From contig JACZJV010000023.1 in NCBI GenBank assembly GCA_014860355.1, positions 1 to 64,000 of the forward strand: a DNA stretch of 64,000 bases, in the 5' to 3' direction. Source of the stretch: Burkholderiales bacterium. Its GTDB lineage: Bacteria; Pseudomonadota; Gammaproteobacteria; Burkholderiales; SG8-39. The translations under genes were made by a program, and so were the position numbers. Under the pieces are notes generated by a model. It worked only from the letters and a program-made list of their open reading frames with translations. It was not told where the DNA came from and ran no database searches. Positions 42,878 to 54,086 of the stretch are shown here, piece after piece; the stretch's first letter is position 1, and each line of letters starts with the position of its first letter.

Positions 42878-44827
42878 TTACAGGGTATCGGTGCAGGTAG
42901 CCGAGCTGCCAAACGGGATTGGTGGCGGCGGGGTTGTAAGTGGCGTATAGTCCGCCGCCAGGCCGGACAGGAAGAAGGTCTGCTGGGTAGGCGGATCGTT
43001 GGTTGTGACCGAGGTGCGCGCCTCCAGCGTCACTTCTGTCCAGAGTGAGAAACTCTTGGCATAAGTGAGGGTGGCGACGGCAATGCCGGCGGCATCCGTA
43101 ACCGCGGTAGCGTTGACGCTGGCTACTGCACCTGGTTCGAGCTTGCCGCTGCTGTTCACCACATCCTCGCCGGTACCCGGTACGTTGTTGGCCAGATCCA
43201 GAATTCCATTGAAATTGACATCCTCGTTGGCGCAGGTCGCCGTGACAGTCTGCACCCAGGTATTCGTGGGCACGTTTGCCGTAAAGAAGCCTTTCTGATA
43301 TCGGCCCGGACGCAACGCAAATTGCACCGTGGTTCCGACTACCGGATTTCCCGCCGCGTCGGTAACGATGGCGAGATAGGTTTTGGTATTCGCATTCTGC
43401 GGGGTTACCCCGACCCTGTTGTCGGTTCCCAGCCGTACCAGCAGCGACTGCCCGCTGACGGTCAGGGTCGTTGAACCGGTTACCGGGGCGATCGCGACTC
43501 CGCCGACACTGCTTACGGTTGCATTGATCGTCACCCCGTTTTGCGCACTGCTGGTGCCGCCGGCAACATAGGTGACCGACGTTGAGCCGGAGACATCGGT
43601 GATGCCGGTCGATGAGGTAAGGCTGCCGCCGCTGGGATCGACAATATTGAAGCTTACGCTGGCATTCTTGACCAGGTTGTTTTGCGCATCCCGCACCACC
43701 ACCGAAATGGTCGAGCTGTTGTTGGTTTGGGAAGTCGATCCGGTGGTGAACTGCACCGTGCCCGGCACGGCCTGCACCGTCGCGGTACTCGCGCTGGTGG
43801 CGACGAATACCACATCAAGTGTGACGGCTGGCGTGCCTCCCAGTCCGGAGGCGGTAATAATGGCTGGTCCGGCAGTCCCGGAGGTGATGGTCACGCCCGG
43901 TGTATCGCCGGCTGCGTCCGTAACCGACGTGGCGGTCACAGTGCCGCGGCTGCTGGTAAAGTTCACCGTCGAACCAACCACAGGCACGCCAGCGGCTTTC
44001 CAGTTGACCGAAACGGGCGTTGCGGTATTCAGGTTTATATCGGTATTGGCTGTCGGTGTCGTGAACGCAAAGCTGGCGCTGCTGATGGTAAGGATCTGGG
44101 TGGCGCTCGCGCCGGCAGCGCTGGCGCTGATCGTATCATCGGCAGCTACCGCCGCGGTAACGGTGGCGGTAATCTGACCCGAGCTGTTGGTGATGCCTGT
44201 GGAAGGCGTAAGACTGATCGTGTTTCCGGTCGTCGAGGCGACACCCACCGTCATGTTGGGCAGCGGGGTTCCGGCAGAATCCTTGACGCTGAAGGTAAGC
44301 GTTGTGGTGGCGCCAAACGCGAGGGAACTGTTGCCGCTGATGGTTATCGTCGTTCCAGTGACGTCGACGCTGTTGTCTGCGGTAGCGGCGTCCGCCGTAG
44401 CGCTGATCGCAATCGTGCGGTTGGCCTTGTTGCCGCCTAGATTGAGCTTGGCCGTGACTTGCCCGTTCGTATCGGATACGCCACTGCCGCTGATGTCGGT
44501 AAAGAACGCGGACGAATCAGTCCCCTTTGAAAATGTCACGGTCTTGCCGCTGATCGCCTGTCCTGTGGCACTTAACACGATGGCGGTCAAGTCGACGACG
44601 GACGCACCGGAAGAAGGAATTTGCGGGCTGCTCGCGAGCAACTGAATCGACGCTACCGCGGGGCCGGTCGCCGGATCGGTAGGCGCAGGCAGGGGCACAG
44701 TGGGAATCGCTTGTCCCGAGCCGCAGCCCGTGAGCGCGGCCAGCGTCGCCGCCAGGAAAAACGATGCCGCAAATCTGGAAATTTCCCGGCCCAATAAATT
44801 CTGTGTGACTAAGAATAGGTTCTGCAC
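42878..44827 (-). CDS. Ig-like (Big_1/invasin-type) repeat lipoprotein
   Basis: N-terminal lipobox LTGC; repeated '[15 protein letters not shown]', '[13 protein letters not shown]', '[15 protein letters not shown]' Ig-like strand patterns; GTG start at 44827 proposed. Confidence 0.8.
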   Translation of the reverse strand: MQNLFLVTQNLLGREISRFAASFFLAATLAALTGCGSGQAIPTVPLPAPTDPATGPAVASIQLLASSPQIPSSGASVVDLTAIVLSATGQAISGKTVTFSKGTDSSAFFTDISGSGVSDTNGQVTAKLNLGGNKANRTIAISATADAATADNSVDVTGTTITISGNSSLAFGATTTLTFSVKDSAGTPLPNMTVGVASTTGNTISLTPSTGITNSSGQITATVTAAVAADDTISASAAGASATQILTISSASFAFTTPTANTDINLNTATPVSVNWKAAGVPVVGSTVNFTSSRGTVTATSVTDAAGDTPGVTITSGTAGPAIITASGLGGTPAVTLDVVFVATSASTATVQAVPGTVQFTTGSTSQTNNSSTISVVVRDAQNNLVKNASVSFNIVDPSGGSLTSSTGITDVSGSTSVTYVAGGTSSAQNGVTINATVSSVGGVAIAPVTGSTTLTVSGQSLLVRLGTDNRVGVTPQNANTKTYLAIVTDAAGNPVVGTTVQFALRPGRYQKGFFTANVPTNTWVQTVTATCANEDVNFNGILDLANNVPGTGEDVVNSSGKLEPGAVASVNATAVTDAAGIAVATLTYAKSFSLWTEVTLEARTSVTTNDPPTQQTFFLSGLAADYTPLTTPPPPIPFGSSATCTDTL

Positions 44828-45275
44828 GCAAGCCTCCCGTTCACGCAATCCGCATACATATAATGCTACCCGCATAACGGTACAACATTTTTAGTCTAAA
44901 CACAATAAGTTAAACGAGATATTTAATGTTGAATAGCTCATGGCGCAGGGCACGCAGGAAGCGACAGCGAAGGGCCGGTGCGGCCGCGCAATCTGCTCCG
45001 GGGGATTGCTCCGGGCGACTGCTACGGGGCGCGCTATTCAGACTTCAGATTGCGCGCTCGCGAATCTGGCTAACGGCGACTCCCGCAACGATAGTCACCG
45101 ACCAGAATGCCGGTTCGAGTTGCGGTCGGCAGTTATTGGCGAGCAGAAAGAACCAAGGCGCGCGCCGCCTGAAGTGCTTCGACCGAGCCGCGATGGGCTA
45201 TTCCCAGGTCTCCGCGCGTCGAGTCGATCGCAGGCGGCCGCGTGGTATGATTTCCATCACTGCCAGAAACCTCAG

Positions 45276-45313
45276 AGGCCGTTTCAGAATTGCCGAAGCC
45301 TCGCCTGACTTAG
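45276..45313. repeat. 38-bp intergenic repeat, copy 2
   Basis: 30/38 identical to 17203-17240 in an ungapped manual alignment. Confidence 0.55.
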
Positions 45314-45390
45314 CGGCGTGAGGGGCCAAGGTAGGCGTGAAACCCTTCCGCAACCACTATGCCCCTGATTTTGAGATGAACGCTGACTCC

Positions 45391-46755
45391 ATGAACGTCG
45401 TCATCCTCGCCGCCGGCCAGGGCAAGCGCATGCACTCGGACCTGCCCAAGGTGCTGCACCCGCTGGCTGGCAGGCCGCTGCTCGCGCATGTGATCGCAAC
45501 AGCGCGCAGCCTGGAACCCGGCGTCATTTGTATCGTCTATGGCCACGGCGGTGAGCGCGTGCGTGCCACGTTCGCGCAGCCCGACCTGGTCTGGGCGAGG
45601 CAGGAGCCGCAACTCGGCACCGGCCACGCCCTGGCGCAAGCCCTGCCGCATCTGAATCCGAAAACCCCGACCCTGGTGCTGTACGGAGACGTGCCGCTCA
45701 CCCGGAAGCAAACGCTGCAGGCCCTGTATCAGGCGGCGGGCCAGGGCCTGGCGCTGCTCACGGTCGAACTCGACGACCCGCACGGTTATGGCCGCATCGT
45801 GCGCAGCCGCGGCAAGGTCAGGCGCATCGTCGAGGAAAAGGACGCGAGCGCATCCGAGCGCGTCCTGCGGGAAATCAACACCGGCATCATGGTGCTGCCG
45901 ACCGCGCGGCTGAAGGCCTGGCTCGCGGGTCTGCGCAACAAGAACGCGCAGCAGGAGTATTACCTCACCGACGTGGTCGCGGCCGCGGTGGCGGACAAGG
46001 TGCCGGTCAACTCGGCCGCACCTGCCGCGGCCTGGGAGACCTTGGGCGTCAACAGCAAATCGCAGCTGGCCGAGATCGAGCGCACGTTCCAGCGCGGCGT
46101 TGCCGCCAAATTGATGCAGGACGGCGTCACGCTGTCCGACCCGGCGCGCATCGACGTGCGCGGCAGCCTGGTATGCGGGCGCGACGTGGCGATAGACGTC
46201 AACTGCGTGTTCGAGGGCGAGGTGGTGCTCGGCGAGGGCGTCAGCGTCGGCGCGCACTGCGTGCTGCGCGACGTAAAGGTCGCAGCGGGCACGCGCATCG
46301 AGCCTTTCTGTCATCTGGAGCAAGCCGACGTCGGCGCGCGCTGCCGCATCGGCCCGTATGCGCGGTTGCGCCCCGGCGCCACGCTCGCCGAAGAAGTGCA
46401 TATCGGCAATTTCGTCGAAGTGAAGGCGAGCCAGATAGCGGCGCGTTCCAAAGCCAATCACCTCGCCTATATCGGCGACACCACGGTGGGGCGCGACGTC
46501 AACATCGGCGCCGGCACCATCACCTGCAACTACGACGGCGCGAACAAGCACCGCACCATCATCGAAGACGGGGCATTCATCGGCTCGGACACGCAACTGG
46601 TGGCGCCGGTGCGGGTGGGCAAAGGCGCCACGCTGGGCGCCGGCACGACGCTCACCAAGGATGCGCCCGAGGGGGCGTTGACCGTGTCGCGCGCGAAGCA
46701 GGTCACGATCACTGGCTGGAAACGGCCGGTGAAAATGGACAAGGGGCAGAAATAG
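45391..46755 (+). CDS. glmU: Bifunctional N-acetylglucosamine-1-phosphate uridyltransferase / glucosamine-1-phosphate acetyltransferase
   Basis: [34 protein letters not shown]; left-handed beta-helix C-terminus; start could be upstream (45337). Confidence 0.96.
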   Translation: MNVVILAAGQGKRMHSDLPKVLHPLAGRPLLAHVIATARSLEPGVICIVYGHGGERVRATFAQPDLVWARQEPQLGTGHALAQALPHLNPKTPTLVLYGDVPLTRKQTLQALYQAAGQGLALLTVELDDPHGYGRIVRSRGKVRRIVEEKDASASERVLREINTGIMVLPTARLKAWLAGLRNKNAQQEYYLTDVVAAAVADKVPVNSAAPAAAWETLGVNSKSQLAEIERTFQRGVAAKLMQDGVTLSDPARIDVRGSLVCGRDVAIDVNCVFEGEVVLGEGVSVGAHCVLRDVKVAAGTRIEPFCHLEQADVGARCRIGPYARLRPGATLAEEVHIGNFVEVKASQIAARSKANHLAYIGDTTVGRDVNIGAGTITCNYDGANKHRTIIEDGAFIGSDTQLVAPVRVGKGATLGAGTTLTKDAPEGALTVSRAKQVTITGWKRPVKMDKGQK

Positions 46756-48594
46756 ATGTGCGGCATAGTCGGTGCGGTTGCGCGGCGCGATATCGTCCCC
46801 GTCCTGATCGAGGGACTGCGACGGCTGGAATACCGCGGTTACGACTCCTGTGGCATAGCGGTGCACGACGCCGGCGGCGGCGGGCAACTGCGGCGGGCGC
46901 GCACCGTGTCGCGTGTGGCTGACCTGGATGCTCAGGTGCGCGAGTCCGGACTCGCCGGCTCCACCGGCATCTGCCACACGCGCTGGGCCACGCACGGAGC
47001 GCCGGCCACGGTCAACGCCCACCCGATTTTCAGCCGCGACGAAATCGCGGTGGTGCATAACGGCATCATCGAGAATTACGAAGAGCTGCGCACCCGACTC
47101 AAGGACCGGGGCTACGTATTCGTGTCCCAGACCGATACCGAGGTCATCGCGCATCTGATCCACAGTCACTATGCGGGCGACCTTTTTGCCGCCGTGCAGC
47201 TCGCGGCGGCGCAATTGCAGGGCGCCTATGCCATTGCGGTGTTCTGCAAAGCCGAACCGCACCGCGTGGTCGGCGCGCGCCAGGGGAACCCGCTGGTGCT
47301 GGGCGTCGGAGCAGGCCAAAGCGCGGGCGAGACCTTCCTCGCATCCGACGCCATGGCGCTGGCAGGGACGACCGACCAGATCATCTATCTCGAAGAGGGC
47401 GATGTCGCCGAGCTCGGGCTCGGCCGTTACGCCATAGTCGACCGCGACGGCAAGCCGGCGGAACGCGAACTGCGCACGGTAAGCGCCTATGCCGGCGCGG
47501 TCGAACTCGGGCCCTACCGACACTTCATGCAGAAGGAGATTTTCGAACAGCCGCAGGCCATTGCCGACACCCTCGAAGGCGTGGCCGGAATCGGGCCGGA
47601 CATATTCGGCGCGGGCGCAAGAGAAGTCTTTGCCGCGATTGATGCGGTGCACATTTATGCCTGCGGCACCAGTTACTATTCCGGCCTCACCGCAAAGTTC
47701 TGGCTCGAGTCCATTGCCGCCCTGCCGACGCAGGTCGAGGTCGCGAGCGAATATCGCTACCGCACCAGCGTGCCCAACCCGCGCGCGCTCGTGGTGGTGA
47801 TCTCGCAGTCAGGTGAGACCGCCGACACCCTGGCCGCGTTGAAGCACGCGCAGTCGCTGGGCCACGCCCACACTCTGGCGATCTGCAACGTCGCCTCCAG
47901 CGCCATGGTGCGGCAGACCGCGCTCAAGTACCTTACCCGCGCCGGGATGGAAATCGGCGTGGCCTCGACCAAGGCATTCACCACGCAACTCACCGCACTG
48001 TTCCTGCTCGCGCTCGCGCTGGCGAAGCAGCGCGGGCGGCTTAGCGCGGAGGACGAGGCGCACCACTTGAAAAATCTGCGCCACCTGCCGGCCGCGCTCG
48101 CGAGTGTGCTCGCGCTGGAACCGCAGATCATCGCCTGGTCCGAACGCTTCGCGCAGCGCGAGCATGCCTTGTTTCTCGGACGTGGTTTGCACTATCCGAT
48201 CGCACTCGAGGGCGCGCTCAAGCTGAAGGAAATATCCTATATCCACGCCGAAGCCTATCCGGCGGGCGAATTGAAGCACGGGCCGCTGGCCTTGGTGACC
48301 AGGGAGATGCCGGTGGTCACGGTCGCGCCCAACGACGCCCTGCTGGAGAAGCTAAAGTCCAATATGCAGGAAGTGCGCGCGCGAGGCGGCGAGCTCTACG
48401 TCTTCGCCGACGGCGACAGCCATATCGCGCCCTCCGAGGGCGTGCATGTGATACGCATGCCGGAGCACTACGGCGCGTTGTCGCCGATCCTGCACGTGGT
48501 ACCCCTGCAACTGCTGGCCTATCACACGGCGCTCGCGCGCGGCACCGACGTGGACAAGCCGCGCAATCTGGCCAAGTCGGTTACGGTCGAGTAG
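46756..48594 (+). CDS. glmS: Glutamine--fructose-6-phosphate aminotransferase
   Basis: [39 protein letters not shown] domains; C-terminal [13 protein letters not shown]. Confidence 0.98.
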   Translation: MCGIVGAVARRDIVPVLIEGLRRLEYRGYDSCGIAVHDAGGGGQLRRARTVSRVADLDAQVRESGLAGSTGICHTRWATHGAPATVNAHPIFSRDEIAVVHNGIIENYEELRTRLKDRGYVFVSQTDTEVIAHLIHSHYAGDLFAAVQLAAAQLQGAYAIAVFCKAEPHRVVGARQGNPLVLGVGAGQSAGETFLASDAMALAGTTDQIIYLEEGDVAELGLGRYAIVDRDGKPAERELRTVSAYAGAVELGPYRHFMQKEIFEQPQAIADTLEGVAGIGPDIFGAGAREVFAAIDAVHIYACGTSYYSGLTAKFWLESIAALPTQVEVASEYRYRTSVPNPRALVVVISQSGETADTLAALKHAQSLGHAHTLAICNVASSAMVRQTALKYLTRAGMEIGVASTKAFTTQLTALFLLALALAKQRGRLSAEDEAHHLKNLRHLPAALASVLALEPQIIAWSERFAQREHALFLGRGLHYPIALEGALKLKEISYIHAEAYPAGELKHGPLALVTREMPVVTVAPNDALLEKLKSNMQEVRARGGELYVFADGDSHIAPSEGVHVIRMPEHYGALSPILHVVPLQLLAYHTALARGTDVDKPRNLAKSVTVE

Positions 48595-48644
48595 GCAGGC
48601 AGGGGCCAGTTCCGCGGCTGGCCTCAGCGCGCCCATGCCGGCTG

Positions 48645-49526
48645 TCAACCCAGCGCCAGCGCCATCACACCTAAGGCGATGCAGGCCGCGCCGAAGATAC
48701 GTAGCGCGCGGTCGCCTTCGCCGAGCAGCTGGCCGCCGATCAGCGCGGCGAACAGCATTGACACCTCGCGCGCCGGCGCCACGTGCGACAGCGGCGCCGT
48801 CTGCATCGCAAACAGCACCAGTACGTAGCCCACCGGGCTTAGCACCGCGACTACCAGCGCGTATTTCCACTGCGCGCGCCACAGCGCGGCGGCGGCGGCG
48901 CGGTCGAAGAGCAGTGGCGGAACCAGAAACACCAGGCGCACGAAATTGCCGAAGTAATCGACCAGGATGGGCGACATCAGCACGACCTTGACCGCATAGC
49001 CGTCCACCACCGTATAGCTGGCGATTAACACCCCGGTCATGAGTCCATAGGCCATGCCGGTGCGCACGCGCGCCTTCTTTGCCTGGTCCTGCGCGGAGCG
49101 AAACAGCCCCGGGCCGCCGGCGATCAGGAATACGCCCGCCACCACCGCGACGACGCCCAGCGCACCAGGCACGGTGAGGCGCTCGCCCAACAGGAACAGC
49201 GCGACCAGCGAAGATAACAAGGGGCCTGAACCGCGCGCGAGCGGATATACCACCGTCAGGTCCGATTTGCGGTAGCCGCGCAGCAGCACGATGTAATAGA
49301 GGACATGCAGTGCGCCGCTCACCGTCACCAGCGCCCATTCCTTCGCGCCCCAGAGCGGCACCGCGCGCCAGCCCAGCCACAGGCCCAGGGGCGCCCAGAT
49401 CGCCATCATCAGCAGCGCGCTGAACGCGGCGAAACGCACATCGCCGCCAGCCTTCTTCGCGGCGATGTTCCAGATCGCGTGGATGAGGCCGGCGAGGACG
49501 ACCAGTAAGAGCGCGGTGAGGGTCAT
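48645..49526 (-). CDS. EamA/DMT family transporter
   Basis: MTLTALLLVVLAGLIHAIWNIAAKKAGGDVRFAAFSALLM; ten-TM-like DMT pattern; ATG at 49526. Confidence 0.85.
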   Translation of the reverse strand: MTLTALLLVVLAGLIHAIWNIAAKKAGGDVRFAAFSALLMMAIWAPLGLWLGWRAVPLWGAKEWALVTVSGALHVLYYIVLLRGYRKSDLTVVYPLARGSGPLLSSLVALFLLGERLTVPGALGVVAVVAGVFLIAGGPGLFRSAQDQAKKARVRTGMAYGLMTGVLIASYTVVDGYAVKVVLMSPILVDYFGNFVRLVFLVPPLLFDRAAAAALWRAQWKYALVVAVLSPVGYVLVLFAMQTAPLSHVAPAREVSMLFAALIGGQLLGEGDRALRIFGAACIALGVMALALG

Positions 49527-49569
49527 GCGCGGGGCACGACGGCGCCCATTTGCGCCGGGGCCGGCGGCT

Positions 49570-50223
49570 TCATTCCCGGCTGCGCTCGAGCCGCTTCTCG
49601 ATTTGTTCCCGCCACTCGGGCGACAATTCCGGCACTTCCAGCGCGCGCAACAGGATGCGCTTGCCGTCTTTGCCACCCCGCTGCATGTAAGCTTCGAACA
49701 GAGGCTTGATCGCCACCTTGCGGTAGCCGGTTTCGACTACTTCCACGGCGTCTCCTGCTTCGATCACACCCTCGCGCAGCACGCTAAGATAGAAACCGGT
49801 GCGCGCCGATTGGGAAAACAGCTTGGGCATGTGCTCGTCGCCGAAGCGGATGCCGAGCTTGTAACAGGGCACCCGGGGCTGGGTGATGGCAAACAGTGCG
49901 CTTCCGATTTGCAGCCGGTCGCCCACGCAGCGTTCGGATTCGTCCAGGCCGGCGACGGTGAGATTTTCGCCGAATTGGCCGTAATTCATTTCGTCGCGGC
50001 CCAGCGTTTCGCGCCAGTACGCATAATGATCGAGCGCGTAGGCATATACAGCCTTGTGCAAGCCACCATGGTTGTCCAGATCCGCCTGGCCGTCGCCCTC
50101 CAGGTTGTAGGTCCCGGCGCGCACCGGTCCCGCAACCGGCTTCTTGAAAATGCCCGTCTTTATTGACTCGCGGCCGTGTTGCACGGCAATCGGCGGGGAC
50201 ACGTTCACCGAGATCAACTGCAT
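49570..50223 (-). CDS. MOSC domain-containing protein (YiiM-like)
   Basis: QADLDNHGGLHKAVYAYALDHYAYWRETLGRDEMNYGQFGENLTV; CVGDRLQIGSALFAITQPRVPCYKL. Confidence 0.88.
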   Translation of the reverse strand: MQLISVNVSPPIAVQHGRESIKTGIFKKPVAGPVRAGTYNLEGDGQADLDNHGGLHKAVYAYALDHYAYWRETLGRDEMNYGQFGENLTVAGLDESERCVGDRLQIGSALFAITQPRVPCYKLGIRFGDEHMPKLFSQSARTGFYLSVLREGVIEAGDAVEVVETGYRKVAIKPLFEAYMQRGGKDGKRILLRALEVPELSPEWREQIEKRLERSRE

Positions 50224-50294
50224 GGTCACCTCCAATCCGGATGCCGGATCCGCATTTGTCGCGCAGCCGCGCACAGCAGGGGCGAGGTTCGGGG

Positions 50295-50996
50295 CTAGCC
50301 GATTGCGTCGATGAGCATGCGCCTGATGTCTTCGCGCGCATTGAGGAAACGGAACCCGGAGCAGCGTGCGCGGCTGCCGTCGGCAAGCGTCACGATCTCC
50401 GAGTAGCGCACTTCCAGGTCGACGGTAACCGGACCGGCGCCCGGTATTTCGATGCGGCTGCCGACGAGTACCGTGCCCGGCTCGATCATCACGTCCGGCG
50501 GATAGATCAGCACACTGATGCCGCCCAGGCTGACATCCTTGATCTGCGCGTCGAAGGGCGCTATGCCGCCGGCGTCGGCGACGCAGTGCAGCATGAGCGT
50601 GGGTGATGCGTCGCGGCGCTCGTGCTGCCGGCGCTGCTGCACCGTGAGTATCTCCGGGTAGCGCATGCGAATTGCCGCGACGCCGTCCTGCGCCACTGCG
50701 GTCGGCTCAACGCCGACGAACTCGATATGCCAGTCGTCCGGCTCGGCAACCAGGGTCAGGCGCGTGAGCGCAAGCACGGCCGAATTGAGCGGTTCGTCCT
50801 TTGCAGCCGCGACGATGATGAACTGACCGCCCGGGTCGGTGCGCACAATGCGCGTGGCGAACAGCCCTTGGTTGTTCGGCAGTTCCACGGCGATGGCTTG
50901 GCGCTGGGCGGCCAGCGCCTCGAGGATCGGCGCGATCTTGCTGGGCGAGCGCAACAGCAGGCTGGTGCTACCGGGGTTTTCGGAGTTCATCGACAT
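50295..50996 (-). CDS. PilZ-domain protein (YcgR-like, putative c-di-GMP receptor)
   Basis: RRQHERRDAS (RxxxR) followed by DVSLGGISV (D/NxSxxG) PilZ motifs; N-terminal YcgR-like region. Confidence 0.75.
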   Translation of the reverse strand: MSMNSENPGSTSLLLRSPSKIAPILEALAAQRQAIAVELPNNQGLFATRIVRTDPGGQFIIVAAAKDEPLNSAVLALTRLTLVAEPDDWHIEFVGVEPTAVAQDGVAAIRMRYPEILTVQQRRQHERRDASPTLMLHCVADAGGIAPFDAQIKDVSLGGISVLIYPPDVMIEPGTVLVGSRIEIPGAGPVTVDLEVRYSEIVTLADGSRARCSGFRFLNAREDIRRMLIDAIG

Positions 50997-51206
50997 AAGC
51001 GGCTGCTCGGTAACGGTGTTCCGGCGGTTCTCAATAAAGGTTCGATGGTTTCCTCGTCATTGTAATCCCGTCGCCGGGGTTTCGATCCGGATCCCGGATT
51101 CCTTCCTGAGCGATCGTCATGTCCGCGCGGCGGTCGCGAAAAAGAATGGTGCACCCTGCGTCGCGCAGCCTGCGCCTATGACAAGATACACGATTAGCGG
51201 GAGTGT

Positions 51207-53036
51207 ATGAAAGATCAGTCGCAATTGGAAGTGAACCCTGCACGTTCCGTGCTGAAAAAGGTGTTCGGCTACGCTGCGTTTCGCGGGCCGCAGGCCGAAA
51301 TCGTCGAGCACGTCGCGGCCGGCGGCGACTGTCTGGTGCTGATGCCCACCGGCGGCGGCAAGTCGCTGTGCTACCAGATTCCGGCGTTGCTGCGCCCCGG
51401 GACCGGCATCGTGGTGTCGCCGCTGATCGCGCTGATGCAAGACCAGGTGGCGGCGCTGCGCGAAGCAGGCGTCAGGGCGGCCTTCCTCAATTCGTCCATG
51501 TCGTCCGCTGACGCGGTCGCCGTCGAACGTGGTCTGATCAATGGCGACTACGACCTCGTCTACGTTGCGCCGGAGCGCTTGCTGACGCCGCGTTTCCTGC
51601 AACTGCTCGAACGCCTGCAGTCCTGCGCGCGGCTAGCGCTGTTTGCCATCGACGAGGCGCACTGCGTGTCGCAGTGGGGCCACGATTTTCGACCCGAGTA
51701 CATGCAGCTCGCATTGCTGCACGAGCGTTTTCCCGATGTGCCGCGCATCGCGCTCACGGCCACCGCCGACCGCGTCACGCGCGCAGAAATCGTGCAGCGC
51801 CTCGGGTTGGAGGGCGCGCCCCTGTTCGTGTCCAGCTTCGACCGGCCGAACATACGCTACCGCATCGTCGAAAAGGCCAACGCTCGCGCGCAGTTGCTGG
51901 CTTTCCTGCGTGCCGAACACATGGGGGACGCGGGCATAGTCTATTGCCTGTCGCGGCGCAAGGTGGAGGAGACGGCCGCCTGGCTGGCCGATCAGGGCGT
52001 GGTCGCGCTGCCCTACCACGCCGGCATGGACGCGGACACGCGCAACCGGCATCAGGCGCGGTTTCAGCGCGAGGAGGGCGTCGTCGTGGTCGCGACCATT
52101 GCTTTCGGCATGGGCATAGACAAGCCCGATGTGCGCTTCGTCGCGCATCTCGACTTGCCCAAGAGCATCGAGGGCTATTATCAGGAGACCGGCCGCGCCG
52201 GCCGCGATGGACTGCCGGCCGACGCGTGGATGGCATACGGCCTGGGCGACGTGGTCAACCAGCGGCGCATGATCGATGCTTCCACCGCCGAGGCGCAATA
52301 CAAGCGCATTGCCTCGGCCAAGCTCGACGCGCTGCTGGGGCTGTGCGAAGCGAGCAGCTGCCGGCGCGTGCGCCTGTTGAATTATTTCGATGAAACCTCG
52401 GCGCCTTGCGGCAATTGCGACGTCTGCCTAGAGCCGCCGCAGGTCTGGGACGGCACCGTGGCAGCGCAAAAAGCGCTGTCCTGCGTTTATCGTACCGGCC
52501 AGCGCTTCGGCGCGGTGCATCTGATCGATGTGCTGCTGGGAAAGGAAACGGAACGCGTGCAGCAATGGGGACACCGGACGCTGAGCACCTTCGGCATCGG
52601 CAAGGAGCTGGACGAGAAGGCATGGCGCACGGTGTTTCGCCAGCTGGTGGCGCAGGGCCTGATCGCAGTGGATCACGCCGGACATGGGTCCCTCAAGCTC
52701 GCCGACGCCAGCCGCGCGGTGCTTCGCGGTGAACAGGCGGTATATCTGCGCCAGGCGCAGCCAGGCAAATCCCGGGCGGGCACCAGACGCCCGCCTGCGA
52801 CCACGGACGGACTCGACCCTGCGGCAGAGCGCTTGTGGCTGCGATTGCGCGAGTGGCGCGCCGCGATCGCCAGGGAACACGGCGTCCCGGCCTATGTGGT
52901 ATTTCACGATGCCACCCTGGCCGAGCTGGCGCGCACGCGTCCGCAATCCAAGGCCGAGCTGGGCCAGGTTTCTGGCGTGGGCACACGCAAGCTCGAGCGC
53001 TACGGTCCAGCACTGCTGGAGTTGCTGCTGGGCTGA
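51207..53036 (+). CDS. recQ: ATP-dependent DNA helicase RecQ
   Basis: [53 protein letters not shown] zinc motif CGNCDVC, HRDC C-terminus. Confidence 0.97.
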   Translation: MKDQSQLEVNPARSVLKKVFGYAAFRGPQAEIVEHVAAGGDCLVLMPTGGGKSLCYQIPALLRPGTGIVVSPLIALMQDQVAALREAGVRAAFLNSSMSSADAVAVERGLINGDYDLVYVAPERLLTPRFLQLLERLQSCARLALFAIDEAHCVSQWGHDFRPEYMQLALLHERFPDVPRIALTATADRVTRAEIVQRLGLEGAPLFVSSFDRPNIRYRIVEKANARAQLLAFLRAEHMGDAGIVYCLSRRKVEETAAWLADQGVVALPYHAGMDADTRNRHQARFQREEGVVVVATIAFGMGIDKPDVRFVAHLDLPKSIEGYYQETGRAGRDGLPADAWMAYGLGDVVNQRRMIDASTAEAQYKRIASAKLDALLGLCEASSCRRVRLLNYFDETSAPCGNCDVCLEPPQVWDGTVAAQKALSCVYRTGQRFGAVHLIDVLLGKETERVQQWGHRTLSTFGIGKELDEKAWRTVFRQLVAQGLIAVDHAGHGSLKLADASRAVLRGEQAVYLRQAQPGKSRAGTRRPPATTDGLDPAAERLWLRLREWRAAIAREHGVPAYVVFHDATLAELARTRPQSKAELGQVSGVGTRKLERYGPALLELLLG

Positions 53037-53119
53037 CACCGTCCCGATACGTTTCACGCGCCGAATTTGCAGGCCGGCCTGGCAATAATGATTCCTTAAG
53101 GTTGCGCCCGTAAAGTTCG

Positions 53120-53143
53120 CCCCATCGTTCATCACCGATGGGG
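53120..53143 (+). promoter_or_regulatory. Leader hairpin abutting/including the SD of the DUF1924 cytochrome gene
   Basis: ccccatcg-ttcatcac-cgatgggg (8-bp perfect stem) immediately before gggacagtATG. Confidence 0.45.
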
Positions 53144-53150
53144 GGACAGT

Positions 53151-53573
53151 ATGCAAAGATTCAAATCCATGGCGGCGATCCTGCTGGCAGGATTGCTCGC
53201 GTTACCCGGCCTGCAGGCCGCAGCCGCAACGCCGGCGGAAATTCAAAAGAGCCTCGAAAGCGCGGCCCGCACCAGCACACCGGGTTTCAGCGGATTTTCG
53301 GCCGAGCGCGGACAGCGCTTTTTCAGTTCCACGCACGGCAGCGACTGGAGCTGCGCTTCCTGCCATACGTCGGTACCGGCGCAGCCGGGCAAGCATGTCA
53401 AGACCGGCAAAGTGATTGCGCCCATGGCGCCGACGGCGAATCCGCAGCGATTCACCGACGCGGCGAAGGTGGAAAAGTGGTTCAAACGCAACTGCAACGA
53501 CGTGCTCGGCCGTGTCTGCACCGCCCAGGAGCAGGGCGATGTGCTGGCCTATCTCATGTCGGTGGCGAAATAG
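53151..53573 (+). CDS. DUF1924 / sphaeroides heme protein (SHP)-like monoheme cytochrome c
   Basis: Signal peptide; CASCH heme motif; ERGQRFFSSTHGSDWSCASCHT...VEKWFKRNCNDVLGRVCTAQEQGDVLAYL. Confidence 0.85.
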   Translation: MQRFKSMAAILLAGLLALPGLQAAAATPAEIQKSLESAARTSTPGFSGFSAERGQRFFSSTHGSDWSCASCHTSVPAQPGKHVKTGKVIAPMAPTANPQRFTDAAKVEKWFKRNCNDVLGRVCTAQEQGDVLAYLMSVAK

Positions 53574-53582
53574 GAGAGAGAA

Positions 53583-54074
53583 ATGAACAATGCCAACAAA
53601 CGAAAACTTTTCGATTCGATAGTCTGGTCGGCTTCACTATTGTTTGCGTTCGGCCTGCTGATAAGCGAAGCGTCGGCCGAATCGACGGGGTTTTCTGCGA
53701 CCAACAAGACCTGGTCAACCGAGTGCGGCAGCTGTCATCTGGCTTATCCCCCGGACATGCTGCCGGCGCCTGCCTGGCGCCGCATGTTGTCCGGCCTGGA
53801 CCAGCATTTCGGCACCGACGCCAGCGTCGATGCCCGCGCTGCGGCCGAAATAGGCGCCTTCCTCGAACGCAATGCCGGCCAGGGCAGGAAACGCGGCAGC
53901 GACAGCGGAACGCTGCGCATCACCGAGACGCGCTGGTTCGTGCGCAAACACGACGAAGTCCCCACGACCGCCTGGAAAAATCCGCGGGTCAAGACCCCGG
54001 CCAATTGCGGCGCCTGTCACAGCGCAGCCGAGCGCGGTGACTTCGACGAAGATGCCGTGCGCATTCCGCGATAA
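53583..54074 (+). CDS. Diheme cytochrome c (DHC-like)
   Basis: CGSCHLAYPPDMLPAPAWRRMLSGLDQHFGTDASVD...CGACHSAAERGDFDEDAVRIPR; two CXXCH motifs. Confidence 0.88.
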   Translation: MNNANKRKLFDSIVWSASLLFAFGLLISEASAESTGFSATNKTWSTECGSCHLAYPPDMLPAPAWRRMLSGLDQHFGTDASVDARAAAEIGAFLERNAGQGRKRGSDSGTLRITETRWFVRKHDEVPTTAWKNPRVKTPANCGACHSAAERGDFDEDAVRIPR

Positions 54075-54086
54075 AAGGAGATACCC

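Noticed and set aside
45310-47652. 780-aa minus-strand ORF
   Set aside because: Antisense to glmU and glmS, which have clear family motifs; long antisense ORFs are expected in GC-rich DNA and this translation (R/H/D/A-rich) shows no domain
48352-49380. 342-aa minus-strand ORF
   Set aside because: Shifted frame overlapping the DMT gene and the end of glmS; composition is artifactual
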